Shown: positions 47,411 through 58,890 of the stretch, piece after piece | Position numbering within the stretch: the first letter of the stretch is position 1 | Layout of the letters: each line of letters begins with the position of its first letter | Assembly: GCA_033239125.1 (NCBI GenBank) | Contig: BSWB01000005.1 | Location: 146,192,494-146,256,493 of the forward strand | Origin: Fagopyrum homotropicum | Taxonomy: Eukaryota; Streptophyta; Magnoliopsida; Caryophyllales; Polygonaceae | Direction: 5' to 3' | Length of the DNA stretch: 64,000 bases | Program-made: the position numbers and the translations under genes | The notes under the pieces: generated by a model | What the model was told of the DNA's origin: nothing | What the model saw: only the letters and a program-made list of their open reading frames with translations | Database searches by the model: none

Positions 47411-47639
47411 ATGTTCAATTATACATCTCTATTTATTCATTCTTCAATTACTGTTTTACTGGGTGTGTTTCATTTCTACTTGTTGATAAATGTGCCGATA
47501 ACTTGAGATGGAGAAAGTTTCTACCGAGATGTAAATAGATTGGTTAGTGTACTAAGTAAAGCTTACTTTCCTTTATAACAAAAGAAAAATACTAGTTGAA
47601 ATAAAGGTGAAACAGTATCAACATTAACAACATTCCGAC

Positions 47640-47895
47640 TCTCAATCGAGGGTGATAATCTTTGCGTTATCAAGACACTTTAAGGATGGTGGAGTTTTCC
47701 GTGGAAGGTCGAGATGATTATCTCCGACTCCATGTTGATCTTCGTTTCTTTGACAAAGTTCACATCAGACATATTTTCAGAGAAACCAACCGTGTTGCTA
47801 ACCGACTGACCCATATGAGAATTTCGAACCCCAACACCAATTTTTCTGACGATCCCGAACTCTGTGTTCTCATCCGCAATGATGTTTTAGGGTAA
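47640..47895 (+). pseudogene. C-terminal RNase H fragment of a LINE
   Basis: The frame gives RHIFRETNRVANRLTH, the terminal RExNxxAxxL motif of the plant LINE RNase H domain, preceded by an IEGDNLCVIKTL-like stretch (with a frame change) and followed by a short tail to a stop at 47893-47895. No tail or TSD found. Confidence 0.6.
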
Positions 47896-48109
47896 ACTAC
47901 CTTTAAGAGATAGTCCAACGTAAAAAAACAACATTCCGACTCTCGAAATTCTCAAAACAACTTACTTACTGGCAATTGTCAACATATTCAAGCCCAAAAT
48001 TTACATGTGTGTTTGTTTAGGTGTCCAGTTGGATTATTTTTGGATAAATTGGTGAATTGGGCCTTTTAGGCCAATGAGTTGATATTTAAAACTCCTCCCT
48101 TTTTCAATT

Positions 48110-48755
48110 GAAAATTTGGGTCCCTAAAATATAGGTTGGAATAAATATAGTACAAAAGCTATTAACTTGTCCATTTCATTTGATTTGACATATTTGACAT
48201 TTGATATTTATCTCCACCTACTACAAAAATGAACAATTCTCAACATGCATACTTTCCCACCTTCTACCCAAAATTCGTTTACCCAAAAACGTTACTATTC
48301 ATACCCAAAATAATTTTGTCAAACTACACAAACATACTCGAAAACATACATACCCAAAACCCAAACATACCCAAAAAAAACTAAAATATCAAAAAATATC
48401 ATACCCATAAATTGGGTAGAATTTTGTGTTATAAAATATTCATACCCAATGCACTCATAAATTGGGTAGAATTTATCATACCCAAATTTTACATAAATCG
48501 ATATTCTACACAAACATCAATACAAAATGACATTTGGTCATTATAACACAGTTTGGGTAACCATAAAACATACCCAACATTTTACTTTAAACATACTCAA
48601 CAATAAGAAACATACCATAAAACATACCCAACAATAAACATATAATGCCCAACCATACCAATAATTTGGGTAACATTTTACAACATAAAATAATAATACC
48701 CATAAATTGGGTAAACAGTATACTCAATTCATCAAACACATACTAATACTATTTA
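48110..48755. repeat. CATACCC-repeat element, left part
   Basis: CATACCCA and ATTGGGTA words recur about 15 times. The block is cut at 48755 by the gypsy element and CATACCC words resume at 57538. Opposite-orientation relative: 4370-5155. Confidence 0.6.
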
Positions 48756-51224
48756 TGTGACACCTCCTATTTCATTTCTAGTTGATTACTAGTTAATTAA
48801 CCCTGTTTAAAGAAATAAGCGGAAAAGCGGAAAACGTAAATTTTTAAAACTTTATCTTACAACCATATTCACAACATTTATACATACTAACATACGTCAT
48901 AAACTCCGTTTAACCAAAACACAACTGTTTTAAAACCATGCAAAACATCCTAGGCGGTAGCATCCCATAACAGCCCACCTGATATGATCTCAAATCCAGG
49001 TGTTGGGTCCAACGTCCTTGCCTTGATCAGGCCAAGTCTGAGTAGCTGAAAAATATGTGGATATAACAACAATGAGCCACACGCTCAGTAAGGGTATACA
49101 AATCGCACTCTCCCAATATATATAAGTATCTAATATCCCGTCTCCAAAGGACACTCTATACCCTTCCTCACATTCCAGAGTCGATCAATGCATACATATT
49201 CACATTCACATATAATTCCACAACCATTCACATCACATTTCACATAAACATTCAAGCATGTTATCACACATCACATATAAACATATCATCTCATATAAAC
49301 ATCTCATATCATATCATCACATATAAATAATCATAACATAACATATAACATGCTAGACTCGATCGCATCGATGCATAGGTGATAATTAACTAACTAGCTC
49401 CAACTGATCGTACGATATATTTTCTCATTGCTTTCGTATTTCTTTTCTTTCTTTCTTTTTTTTTTCTTTCGGTTGGCCAACCCGATAGCGTCATAGGCCC
49501 CCTGTAGATCAGGTAGCGACCTCGGCCATCTTGTCCTAAGACCCCCTGTAGATCAGGTTGCGATCTTGGACTATTTTTCTTATCTTGAGGTCCCCTGTAG
49601 ATCAGGTAGCGACCCCTGGCTGTTTTTCTTATCTTGAGGCCCCCTGTAGATCAGGTAGCGACCTCTGAGGCCCCCTGTAGATCAGGTAGCGACCTCGTCC
49701 CCCGGAAACCCGTGCGGGACCCAGTTGGGCTAATTAATCAATTACCATCCTATATTATCACTGCCATATCATAACTCAAATTCATGCTTTCATCATATTC
49801 TTTCATCACATTCTTTCCACTATCATCTCATGTACCTCATGCATGCTTTCATAAGGAATATCAAGTCATCATCATCGTCTCACTCACATACATATAAGCA
49901 TGCATACAATCATAACAAACATATATATACACTCAAGCATGCATAAAATCATAGCATATTAAATACATAACATATATTAAGCAAGTGTAATTCATATACA
50001 CTTACCTCGCAGGTAAGAACAATAAAACCTCGCAAACCAACTACTGAGTCCGTTTCCCACTCGGACTATCCTCTTTTATCGTGCTTGGATACGCTCACAA
50101 AGCAACTACGTTATAGTTAGACCGAAACCTTCAACAACACCTGTTGAGAATATCATATTCCTCGTATTAAACTTCTCGCTCCAAACACCAGTTAAATTCA
50201 TTCCTTTGAATTTAATTAGCTTTTAGCATTTTCTAGAATCCCAATTTAATTAATTAACTTTTAATTAATTAATTAAATTTCGCCAGAACAACGTTTTGCC
50301 CGCAGGCAATTTCTGAACCCACCTGTCATCAATCTTATCAAACAAACAACCCATAATCACCAGAATAATGTAACGAGCATAATGGAATTTCCAATTATCC
50401 ATTTTGACAAGCCTAAGGTCAATTTAGGTCAAATCGCAATACGAAAAACGAATAAATTCATAACTTATTCGTTACTAACCCGATTGACGATCCGAAAGAA
50501 GATTCGGAATCACAACGACGCAGGCTACGCTCGGACACCATCAAATTCACCGGAATCTGAGCGACGGAACCTCCCTAGTATCATATATGCTCGACCAGAC
50601 CTCCCCTTGCTCGGAAATGCAGAAACTCGGTACCAAAATGAAGAGAATGAAGAGAGGAATCCAAAAACTCAAACGGATTTGAAATCGGATTAGAAACGAA
50701 GAGTAGATCTGAGTTTGAAGGTTGAGAGAAATCAGAGCTTTTACGAGGAAACGTGAAAGAAAATGAATTAATAAACGATATTTCAGCTATTTATAGCGAA
50801 GACGATAATTATCCTTTAGCGGAGTCGATAATTATCCTTTTACCGATCCGGAAGCGGTTTAAGCCCCTTTCTCCAAACTTCTCGAAATTGGAATAATAAA
50901 TCTGGAATATTGTATGGATAATTATTCCGCAATTGTTTCGAAAAACGCGTAATCCTAAGCCGTCTTTCTTAGCCGCTAAGAAACAAAATAGCGACTCTTT
51001 TGGCCGTTTTGCCTTTCTATGTTTTTTCATATCTAGGACATGTCCGATGTCCTGATCATTTTTCTCAACTGCATTTTTATTAATTGAAGCTCCCAAATGC
51101 TCCAAATAACACCGGGGTGTAATATCATCTAGGAGCTGGTTACCTCGAAAGGTATCTCGTGTTAAAACGGATTTAATTTCCTAAAAATTCTCGATTAGGT
51201 CATCTTCGATTTTTGACTGTTACA
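48756..51224 (-). repeat. 3' LTR of the gypsy element (element orientation)
   Basis: 2469 bp with TG...CA ends in element orientation. It contains five copies of a CCCTGTAGATCAGGTAGCGA module at 49496-49700. The 103-codon plus-strand frame at 50382-50693 is present in both LTRs but is broken in the related fragment at 15.7 kb, so I do not treat it as a gene. Confidence 0.95.
49496..49700. repeat. Five-unit CCCTGTAGATCAGGTAGCGA repeat inside the LTR
   Basis: The module occurs five times with irregular spacers of about 10-40 bp. Some spacers share CTATTTTTCTTATCTTGAGG. The other LTR holds the same array at 55785-55987. Confidence 0.9.
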
Positions 51225-51242
51225 AATATCTCCCACTTTAAG
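51225..51242 (-). other. Polypurine tract of the gypsy element
   Basis: On the minus strand AAAGTGGGAGA ends a few bases before the 3' LTR. It is preceded by GGGACGAAATTTCTT, as commonly seen in plant chromoviruses. Confidence 0.75.
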
Positions 51243-51334
51243 AAATTTCGTCCCGAAATTTAAGAAAGGACGTAGAACCAAACCCGTAGATATATCAAAA
51301 GGACGCACAACCGGATCACAATTTCTCGAGGTTC

Positions 51335-52375
51335 TTACTCAAAAAGATAGGGGTATTTCGCTCTCATATCTCGCTCGGTCTCCCATGTATCCTCTCGAGC
51401 TGAATGATGTCCCCATCTGACCTTCACCATCGGAATCTCCTTGTTCCTCAATCTTCGAACTTGTCTGCCTAAAACCTCAACTGGTTTTTCTGGGTAGGAC
51501 AAGTTCTCAGATACTTCTATCTCAGGTTCGGGAATGATATGACTCGGATCTGACCTATACCTCCATAGCACCGATACGTGAAAGACGTCATGCAATCTTG
51601 ATAACTCAGGTGGTAACGCCAATCTATACGCAAGTGGTCCGATCTTCTCTAAGATCTCATATGGACCAATGTATCTCGGTGCTAACTTCCCATGCCTACC
51701 AAATCTCATAACTCCCCTCCAAGGAGATACCTTCAAAAACACTCTCTCGCCTATCTTATATGTCATCTCTCGTCTATGGCGATCAAAGTAGCTCTTCTGA
51801 CGATCTTGTGCTGCCTTCAAGCAGTGCTTTACTACTTGTACTTTCTCTATTGTCTGTTGTACAAGTTCAGGACCCTCTATCTGTCGCATGCCCTCAAAAT
51901 CCCAACATACAGGTGTGCGACACTTCCTTCCATACAAGGCCTCGTAAGGGGCCATACCAATACTTGAATGGAAACTGTTATTATACGCAAATTCGAGCAA
52001 TGGCAGGTTAGAATCCCAGTTACCTTTAAGCTCCAAAACACAAGATCTCAACATCTCCTCCAAGGTCTGAATCGTTCTCTCTGATTGTCCATCTGTCTGA
52101 GGATGAAATGTCGTACTGAAATGCAATCTTGTACCTAAGGCAGTTTGCAGACTTCCCCAGAAATACGAGGTAAACCTCGGATCTCTATCGGATACAATCG
52201 ATACAGGGACTCCGTGCAGTCGAACAATCTCTCTCACATACAACTCTGCCAGATCATCCAAGGAGTTATCTTGTCTCATCGGTAGAAAGTGAGCAGATTT
52301 CGTCAATCTGTTTACAATCACCCATACCGTGTCATTCTTTCTTAAAGTCCTATCAAGTCCAACCACAAAATCCAT
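51335..52375 (-). CDS. Gypsy integrase core and chromodomain-like tail (pol fragment)
   Basis: 346 codons from MDFVVGLD. The D,D-35-E triad lies in MDFVVG, IVSDRDPRF and SERTIQTLEEML. Further on there is the GPY/F-like stretch GPYEILEKIGPLAYRL, then a C-terminal segment with KVRWGHHSAREDTWE of chromodomain type, which in this group directs integration toward heterochromatin. It follows the 600-codon RT frame in the same phase, separated by 48 nt with two TGA stops at its edges, so the polyprotein is interrupted. Confidence 0.9.
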   Translation of the reverse strand: MDFVVGLDRTLRKNDTVWVIVNRLTKSAHFLPMRQDNSLDDLAELYVREIVRLHGVPVSIVSDRDPRFTSYFWGSLQTALGTRLHFSTTFHPQTDGQSERTIQTLEEMLRSCVLELKGNWDSNLPLLEFAYNNSFHSSIGMAPYEALYGRKCRTPVCWDFEGMRQIEGPELVQQTIEKVQVVKHCLKAAQDRQKSYFDRHRREMTYKIGERVFLKVSPWRGVMRFGRHGKLAPRYIGPYEILEKIGPLAYRLALPPELSRLHDVFHVSVLWRYRSDPSHIIPEPEIEVSENLSYPEKPVEVLGRQVRRLRNKEIPMVKVRWGHHSAREDTWETERDMRAKYPYLFE

Positions 52376-52423
52376 TTTAATCCGCTCTCACTTCCACTCA
52401 GGAACTGATAAAGATTGTAACTT

Positions 52424-54226
52424 TCATGCCGGTGCTTGGTGTTCAGCCTTCACTTGCTGACACACTAGACATCGAGCCACAAAATCAGCTACCTCTCGTC
52501 TCATCCTGGGCGACCAATAGATCTTCCTCAGGTCATTAAACATCTTCGTACTCCCAGGATGTATGGAATACCTCGAGGAATGTGCCTCTTCAAGTAGCTT
52601 CTTCTTTAACTCCTCAATGTTTGGCACGCATATCCGTACACCTCTGTATAACACTCTTTGATCAGACAACTGGAAGTGTGTAGTGGTAGCATCTCCCACT
52701 TTAGCTTTCAACTTCTTCAGTGTATCATCCTCATCTTGTCTAATTGAAATCTCATCAAGAATCAACGGTCTTACCTGAATGTTCGCTATCAACTCAGATC
52801 CTCTTACATCCATCTCTACTCTCATAACTCTGAGAGCTAATAAATGCTCAACTTTGTAGTTGACCTTACCGCCTTGGTCACTGCTCTTTTTCTTGAGAGC
52901 GTCAGCTGCCACATTCGCCTTTCCTGGATGGTACTCTATAGTGCAATCATAATCCTTGAGTAACTCCATCCATCTTCTCTGCCTCAGATTCAGATCCCTC
53001 TGAGTGGGAATATACTTCAGGCTTTTATGGTTGGTAAACACCGGAAATGTATCACCATAAAGATAGTGCCTCCAGGTCTTAAGAGCATGAACTATAGCAG
53101 CAAGCTTTAGGTCGTGTGTAGGGTAGTTCTGCTCATGAGGTCTCAATTGTCTAGATGTATATGCTATTACCTTCCCTTCCTGCATTAGAACTCCTCCTAA
53201 GCCACTCCCAGATGCGTCGGTGTAAACCACAAAGTTACCCTTATCTGAGGGTACAACTAGAATAGGGAATGTAGTCAATATTTTCTTAAGTTCTTCAAAG
53301 CTCTCTTGACAACTGTTATCCCATATAAACTGCTGATTCTTCTTTAGCAAGTTAGTCAATGGGCGCGCGATAATCGAGAAGTTCTTTACAAACCTCCTGT
53401 AATAACCCGCAAGTCCTAAGAAGCTGCGAATCTCCGTAATGCTCTTCGGAATTTCCCATTCTGTAATAGCCTTGATCTTGGATGGATCAGGTTGTATACC
53501 ATCTCGTGATATCACATGCCCTAGAAAGGCAATCTGATCAGTCCAAAACTCGCACTTGCTGAACTTCGCGTACAATCGTCTCTCCCTCAGAATCCCTAAG
53601 ATACGTCTCAAATGTTCTCTATGAGTATCTGTATCTCGGGAATATATCAAGATATCATCAATGAAGACCACGACAAACTGATCTAGATAAGGTTGGAAGA
53701 TCGAGTTCATCAACGCCATGAATACTGCAGGTGCATTCGTCAACCCAAAAGGCATACCTGTAGACTCATAGTGTCCATACCGAGTACGAAAAGCTGTCTT
53801 CGGTATTGAATTCTCTGCTATCCTCAACTGCCAGTATCCCGATCGAAGGTCAATCTTTGAAAACATTGTAGCACCCCTTAGTTGATCCAACAAATCCTCT
53901 ATCCTCGGTAAGGGATACTTGTTCTTGATTGTTATTTTGTTTAGCTGATGGTAGTCTATGCACAATCGTAAACTACCGTCCTTCTTCTTCACAAAAAGCA
54001 CTGGTGCAGCCCAAGGAGAAATACTCGGGCGTATAAAACCTCTCTCGAGTAACTCCTCTAGTTGTTTATTTAACTCCTTTAGCTCTAGCGGAGCCATCTT
54101 GTAAGGAGCAATTGATATAGGTGTTGCACTTGGTAATGCTTCAATCTCGAATTCTACCTCTCTACTCGGAGGTAAACTAGGTAAATCATGAAGGAAAACG
54201 TCAGGAAATTCTCTGACAATATCCAC
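52424..54226 (-). CDS. Gypsy reverse transcriptase, RNase H and integrase zinc finger (pol fragment)
   Basis: 600 codons. The RT part contains the catalytic FIDD box (VVVFIDDILIYSRD) and FGLTNAPAVF. RNase H starts at FVVYTDASGSGLGG and includes the TRQLRPHEQNYPTHDLKLAA-like helix region. The integrase HHCC finger is near the end (CLVCQQVKAEHQ). A TGA codon at 52424-52426 ends the frame where the family normally continues, and a second TGA lies about 13 codons further. The protease lies upstream in a shifted frame. Confidence 0.92.
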   Translation of the reverse strand: MDIVREFPDVFLHDLPSLPPSREVEFEIEALPSATPISIAPYKMAPLELKELNKQLEELLERGFIRPSISPWAAPVLFVKKKDGSLRLCIDYHQLNKITIKNKYPLPRIEDLLDQLRGATMFSKIDLRSGYWQLRIAENSIPKTAFRTRYGHYESTGMPFGLTNAPAVFMALMNSIFQPYLDQFVVVFIDDILIYSRDTDTHREHLRRILGILRERRLYAKFSKCEFWTDQIAFLGHVISRDGIQPDPSKIKAITEWEIPKSITEIRSFLGLAGYYRRFVKNFSIIARPLTNLLKKNQQFIWDNSCQESFEELKKILTTFPILVVPSDKGNFVVYTDASGSGLGGVLMQEGKVIAYTSRQLRPHEQNYPTHDLKLAAIVHALKTWRHYLYGDTFPVFTNHKSLKYIPTQRDLNLRQRRWMELLKDYDCTIEYHPGKANVAADALKKKSSDQGGKVNYKVEHLLALRVMRVEMDVRGSELIANIQVRPLILDEISIRQDEDDTLKKLKAKVGDATTTHFQLSDQRVLYRGVRICVPNIEELKKKLLEEAHSSRYSIHPGSTKMFNDLRKIYWSPRMRREVADFVARCLVCQQVKAEHQAPA

Positions 54227-54960
54227 CTCAGATACTCTGGGGCAACAATAGCAGAATCTGACACACTAGCCAGATAAGCCTGACACCCTTCCTGAAGTAA
54301 TGTAAAAGTTGTTACTGTAGATATGAGGCAAGTAGGAATCATATTCCTCTCACATGTCAAAATCACCTCTCTCACCCCATCTACCTCCATGGTGACTTCC
54401 TTTGTATAACAATCAATCAATGCTCTATGAGTGGATAACAATCCATACTTAATATCACATCAAACTCTCTCAAGAAATCATCTCATGTCAGCACAAGTGG
54501 TGTGCTATGGCCATTAGGGACCGTGTCCCACCAAATCCAATATTTAGGAATCAATAGAAAAGGCAGATCCCGTTTCCAGTTGCTCCCTCAAGTAAGGATA
54601 TAACATATTGTACACGTCTCTCATTAGCGTAGATAACTCCATCTAGAATGGACGCAGTGTTCCTCAATCACTCATCCATTACTAATGGATCAGTGGTCCC
54701 CTCAAACGACTTTGCCCCTTGGCGGCAAATCTTCTCAAAATTCTTGTTCATCTTTACTAGAATAATACCCGCTTGAGACACTGTTGTGTATATGGTGGTA
54801 TAACTTCTCTCAAATATATCAGTAAATCATATATACCAACCATATCCGATGGTGGTAGTGATATTGGCTAAACTAGCACCTTAGGGTGCTCCTGATCATT
54901 TCTACCCTGAGCATGTACACACTCAGTCGACCCTTTAGCTGTGCTCCGCCATCTAAAAGA
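54154..54960 (-). pseudogene. Remnants of gypsy protease and gag
   Basis: 54441-54200 (minus) encodes a protease C-terminal piece with STHRALIDCYTKEV and a following Ile/Leu-rich stretch, then shifts frame before RT. Upstream, pieces such as FEKICRQGAKSFEGTTDP (gag) are readable between stops. Most of gag is deleted. I have not tried to rejoin it. Confidence 0.7.
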
Positions 54961-55025
54961 AAAAGCAACTTTCAAAAGCTTTTCAGAAAACTTCCCACAA
55001 CCCCAAGCCAAGGAATCATATCCCT

Positions 55026-55037
55026 GCTCTGATACCA
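55026..55037 (-). other. Primer-binding site (tRNA-iMet)
   Basis: TGGTATCAGAGC on the minus strand, six bases inside the 5' LTR. Standard for plant gypsy elements and fixes the orientation. Confidence 0.9.
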
Positions 55038-55043
55038 ACCAAA

Positions 55044-57513
55044 TGTGACACCTCCTATTTCATTTCTAGTTGATTACCAGTTAATTAACCCTGTTTAAAG
55101 AAATAAGCGGAAAAGCGGAAAACGTAAATTTTTAAAACTTTATCTTACAACCATATTCACAACATTTATACATACTAACATACGTCATAAACTCCGTTTA
55201 ACCAAAACACAACTGTTTTAAAACCATGCAAAACATCCTAGGCGGTAGCATCCTATAACAGCCCACCTGATATGATCTCAAATCCAGGTGTTGGGTCCAA
55301 CGTCCTTGCCTTGATCAGGCCGAGTCTGAGTAACTGAAAAATATGTGGATATAACAACAATGAGCCACACGCTCAGTAAGGGTATACAAATCGCACTCTC
55401 CCAATATATATAAGTATCTAATATCCCGTCTCCAAAGGACACTCTATACCCTTCCTCACATTCCAGAGTCGATCAATGCATACATATCCACATTCACATA
55501 TAATTCCACAACCATTCACATCACATTTCACATAAATATTTAAGCATGTTATCACACATCACATATAAACATATCATCTCATATAAACATCTCATATCAT
55601 CTCATCACATATAAATAATCATAACATAACATATAACATGCTAGACTCGATCGCATCGATGCATAGGTGATAATTAACTAACTAGCTCCAACTGATCGTA
55701 CGATATATTTTCTCATTGCTTTCGTATTTCTTTTCTTTCTTTCTTTTTTTTTTTTCTTTCGGTTGGCCAACCCGATAGCGTCATAGGCCCCCTGTAGATC
55801 AGGTAGCGACCTCGGCCATCTTGTCCTAAGACCCCCTGTAGATCAGGTTGCGATCTTGGACTATTTTTCTTATCTTGAGGCCCCTTGTAGATCAGGTAGC
55901 GACCCCTGGCTGTTTTTCTTATCTTGAGGCCCCCTGTAGATCAGGTAGCGACCTCTGAGGCCCCCTGTAGATCAGGTAGCGACCTCGTTCCCCGGAAACC
56001 CGTGCGGGACCCAGTTGGGCTAATTAATCAATTACCATCCTATATTATCACTGCCATATCATAACTCAAATTCATGCTTTCATCATATTCTTTCATCACA
56101 TTCTTTCCACTATCATCTCATGTACCTCATGCATGCTTTCATAAGGAATATCAAGTCATCATCATCGTCTCACTCACATACATATAAGCATGCATACAAT
56201 CATAACAAACATATATATACACTCAAGCATGCATAAAATCATAGCATATTAAATACATAACATATATTAAGCAAGTGTAATTCATATACACTTACCTCGC
56301 AGGTAAGAACAATAAAACCTCGCAAACCAACTACTGAGTCCGTTTCCCACTCGGACTATCCTCTTTTATCGTGCTTGGATACGCTCACAAAGCAACTACG
56401 TTATAGTTAGACCGAAACCTTCAACAACACCTGTTGAGAATATCATATTCCTCGTATTAAACTTCTCGCTCCAAACACCAGTTAAATTCATTCCTTTGAA
56501 TTTAATTAGCTTTTAGCATTTTCTAGAATCCCAATTTAATTAATTAACTTTTAATTAATTAATTAAATTTCGCCAGAACAACGTTTTGCCCGCAGGCAAT
56601 TTCTGAACCCACCTGTCATCAATCTTATCAAACAAACAACCCATAATCACCAGAATAATGTAACGAGCATAATGGAATTTCCAATTATCCATTTTGACAA
56701 GCCTAAGGTCAATTTAGGCCAAATCGCAATACGAAAAACGAATAAATTCATAACTTATTCGTTACTAACCCGATTGACGATCCGAAAGAAGATTCGGAAT
56801 CACAACGACGCAGGCTACGCTCGGACACCATCAAATTCACCGGAATCTGAGCGACGGAACCTCCCTAGTATCATATATGCTCGACCAGACCTCCCCTTGC
56901 TCGGAAATGCAGAAACTCGGTACCAAAATGAAGAGAATGAAGAGAGGAATCCAAAAACTCAAACGGATTTGAAATCGGATTAGAAACGAAGAGTAGATCT
57001 GAGTTTGAAGGTTGAGAGAAATCAGAGCTTTTACGAGGAAACGTGAAAGAAAATGAATTAATAAACGATATTTCAACTATTTATAGCGAAGACGATAATT
57101 ATCCTTTAGCGGAGTCGATAATTATCCTTTTACCGATCCGGAAGCGGTTTAAGCCCCTTTCTCCAAACTTCTCGAAATTGGAATAATAAATCTGGAATAT
57201 TGTATGGATAATTATTCCGCAATTGTTTCGAAAAACGCGTAATCCTAAGCCGTCTTTCTTAGCCGCTAAGAAACAAAATAGCGACTCTTTTGGCCGTTTT
57301 GCCTTTCTATGTTTTTTCATATCTAGGACATGTCCGATGTCCTGATCATTTTTCTCAACTGCATTTTTATTAATTGAAGCTCCAAAATGCTCCAAATAAC
57401 ACCGGGGTGTAATATCATCTAGGAGCTGGTTAACTCGAAAGGTATCTCGTGTTAAAACGGATTTAATTTCCTAAAATTTTCGATTAGGTCATCTTCGATT
57501 TTTGACTGTTACA
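55044..57513 (-). repeat. 5' LTR of the gypsy element (element orientation)
   Basis: 2470 bp, nearly identical to 48756-51224. In element orientation it starts at 57513. Promoter elements not located. Confidence 0.95.
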
Positions 57514-57518
57514 ATTTA

Positions 57519-57900
57519 ACAAAACGAGTCAAAAGCATACCCAAAAAATACATGAGGGAGAGAGTTTCGGGTGAGATAAAGTGAGGAGAGAGAAAAATGA
57601 AGGAATGAGAAATAGAGGGAAAAATTAGAAGTTAATGAAGAGAGAGAGAGAAAAGTGAAAGAATAGAGAAATTAGGGCCTACCACTATCATTTACAAGAG
57701 GGGGAGAGTTACGGTTGAGATAAAGTGAGGAGAGATAAAAGTGAAGGAATGAGAAATAAAAGAAAAAAGTAGAAGGAAGGGACCCACCACCATCATTTGC
57801 ATTCTTCCCTATTTTTTTTATTTGCAGACTACTTTTTCTTATATTATGTAGGAGCCCATTTTACAAAGTAGAATTTTTAAGAGCCTCATTTCTCTAATTC
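57519..57900. repeat. Right part of the CATACCC element with a purine-rich 144-bp tandem duplication
   Basis: CATACCCAAAAAATACAT follows the gypsy TSD. Two units starting at 57554 and 57698 share GAGGG(A/G)GAGAG, GAGATAAAGTGAGGAGAGA, GAAGGAATGAGAAATA and CCTACCACTATCAT/CCACCACCATCAT. Non-coding. Confidence 0.65.
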
Positions 57901-58470
57901 TTTCATTATTTTTTCGCTTTTGTATGTTACTCCTTACTAGGTACTGAATATAAACACTAATTTAATTTTACTAAATTATAATTAAATCATAATTTAGTAT
58001 GTAATACATATATTATGAAACCGTTTAATTTTACTAAATTATAATTAAGTCATAGATTAGTATTCAATACAATATTTTTTGATTAGACCATAAGTATTTG
58101 AACTCAGGGGTGGGGTGATCAAGTTATAGCTTGTAGTGTAAGAATTTAAAGTAAATATTCTGAAATTTTGGCAGGTCAAATGTTACATTAAGATCAGATT
58201 CGTACGTACAATTACACATGTGTTAGACTCAAACTCAACATATAAATTTGGTGATGTTCTATCCTATAATCACAACATATAAATTTGGTGATGTTATCCT
58301 ATAATCAAGTGACAATACGAAGATTAACCTATCAATCTTATATATTAGACTCATTTCTCTTTATTATCGATACGTGAACGTTTAATCCTCCACAAGTTTG
58401 GAATTCGACCAAATTTCAGAAGACCCGAAACAAAATAACTCAATTCGAAACTGACGGGTTATCCTAAGCT
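57901..58470. other. Intergenic, nothing recognised
   Basis: AT-rich. A short duplication, ACATATAAATTTGGTGATG, stands at about 58238 and 58267. Confidence 0.5.
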
Positions 58471-58720
58471 AGACATGGGTCCGGTTTGGGCTAAATCGCC
58501 AAACTGGCGGTTTTTAAATCGGCCCAAACCGACGATTTAGGTTTGACCAAACCTAAACCGGTGATTAACCGCCGGTTAGGGTAATTTTTATTTTTATTTT
58601 TTAAAAATGGACCAAACCGCCAGTTTATTCCAATTTTTCAGTTTTTTTTTTTTATTTTTTATAAACCGAAAGTTTGAATTTCTACGGTTTAAGTTTAAGT
58701 TTAGGTTTGGGTATCATTCC
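58471..58720. repeat. ACCGG/GCCGGTT-rich dispersed repeat
   Basis: CATGGGTCCGGTTTGGG, GGCGGTTTTTAAATCGG, AAACCTAAACCGG and ACCGCCGGTTAGGG form short inverted repeats, like the element at 45490. About 170 bp upstream of the methylesterase ATG. Confidence 0.45.
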
Positions 58721-58890
58721 TATCCTTAAGCTATTGAAGAAACATCCCCATGTGATCATATACTGTTATTTACAAACCTTTTCTGTTCATGGTCTTTTTT
58801 TATTAGATTAATAATAGATATAGATTTTATAATTTCAACGGTAAAGTTATAAATCTTATAACTTCATCAATTAAGAAGACCACATCAAAT

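Larger units (their letters stand above)
48756..57513 (-). mobile_element. Complete Ty3/gypsy (chromovirus, Tekay/Del-like) retrotransposon, internally defective, TSD ATTTA
   Basis: LTRs 48756-51224 and 55044-57513 begin TGTAACAGTC and end GGTGTCACA in element orientation. I count roughly 15-20 differences between them by eye over about 2.47 kb, so insertion is recent. ATTTA stands at 48751-48755 and 57514-57518. PBS and PPT are present. The interior (3.8 kb) keeps RT, RNase H, integrase and a chromodomain-like tail, but gag and protease are mostly deleted or decayed and pol has two in-frame stops. It must have been mobilised by proteins supplied in trans, or decayed very fast. Confidence 0.95.

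Noticed and set aside
49496..49700. Regularly repeated units resembling a CRISPR array
   Set aside because: Plant LTR context, no cas genes, spacers of unequal length and partly repeated themselves.
50382..50693. 103-codon open frame present identically in both gypsy LTRs (also 56672-56983)
   Set aside because: Identity follows from LTR duplication. The related fragment at 15.7-16.5 kb breaks the frame, and no domain is recognisable.
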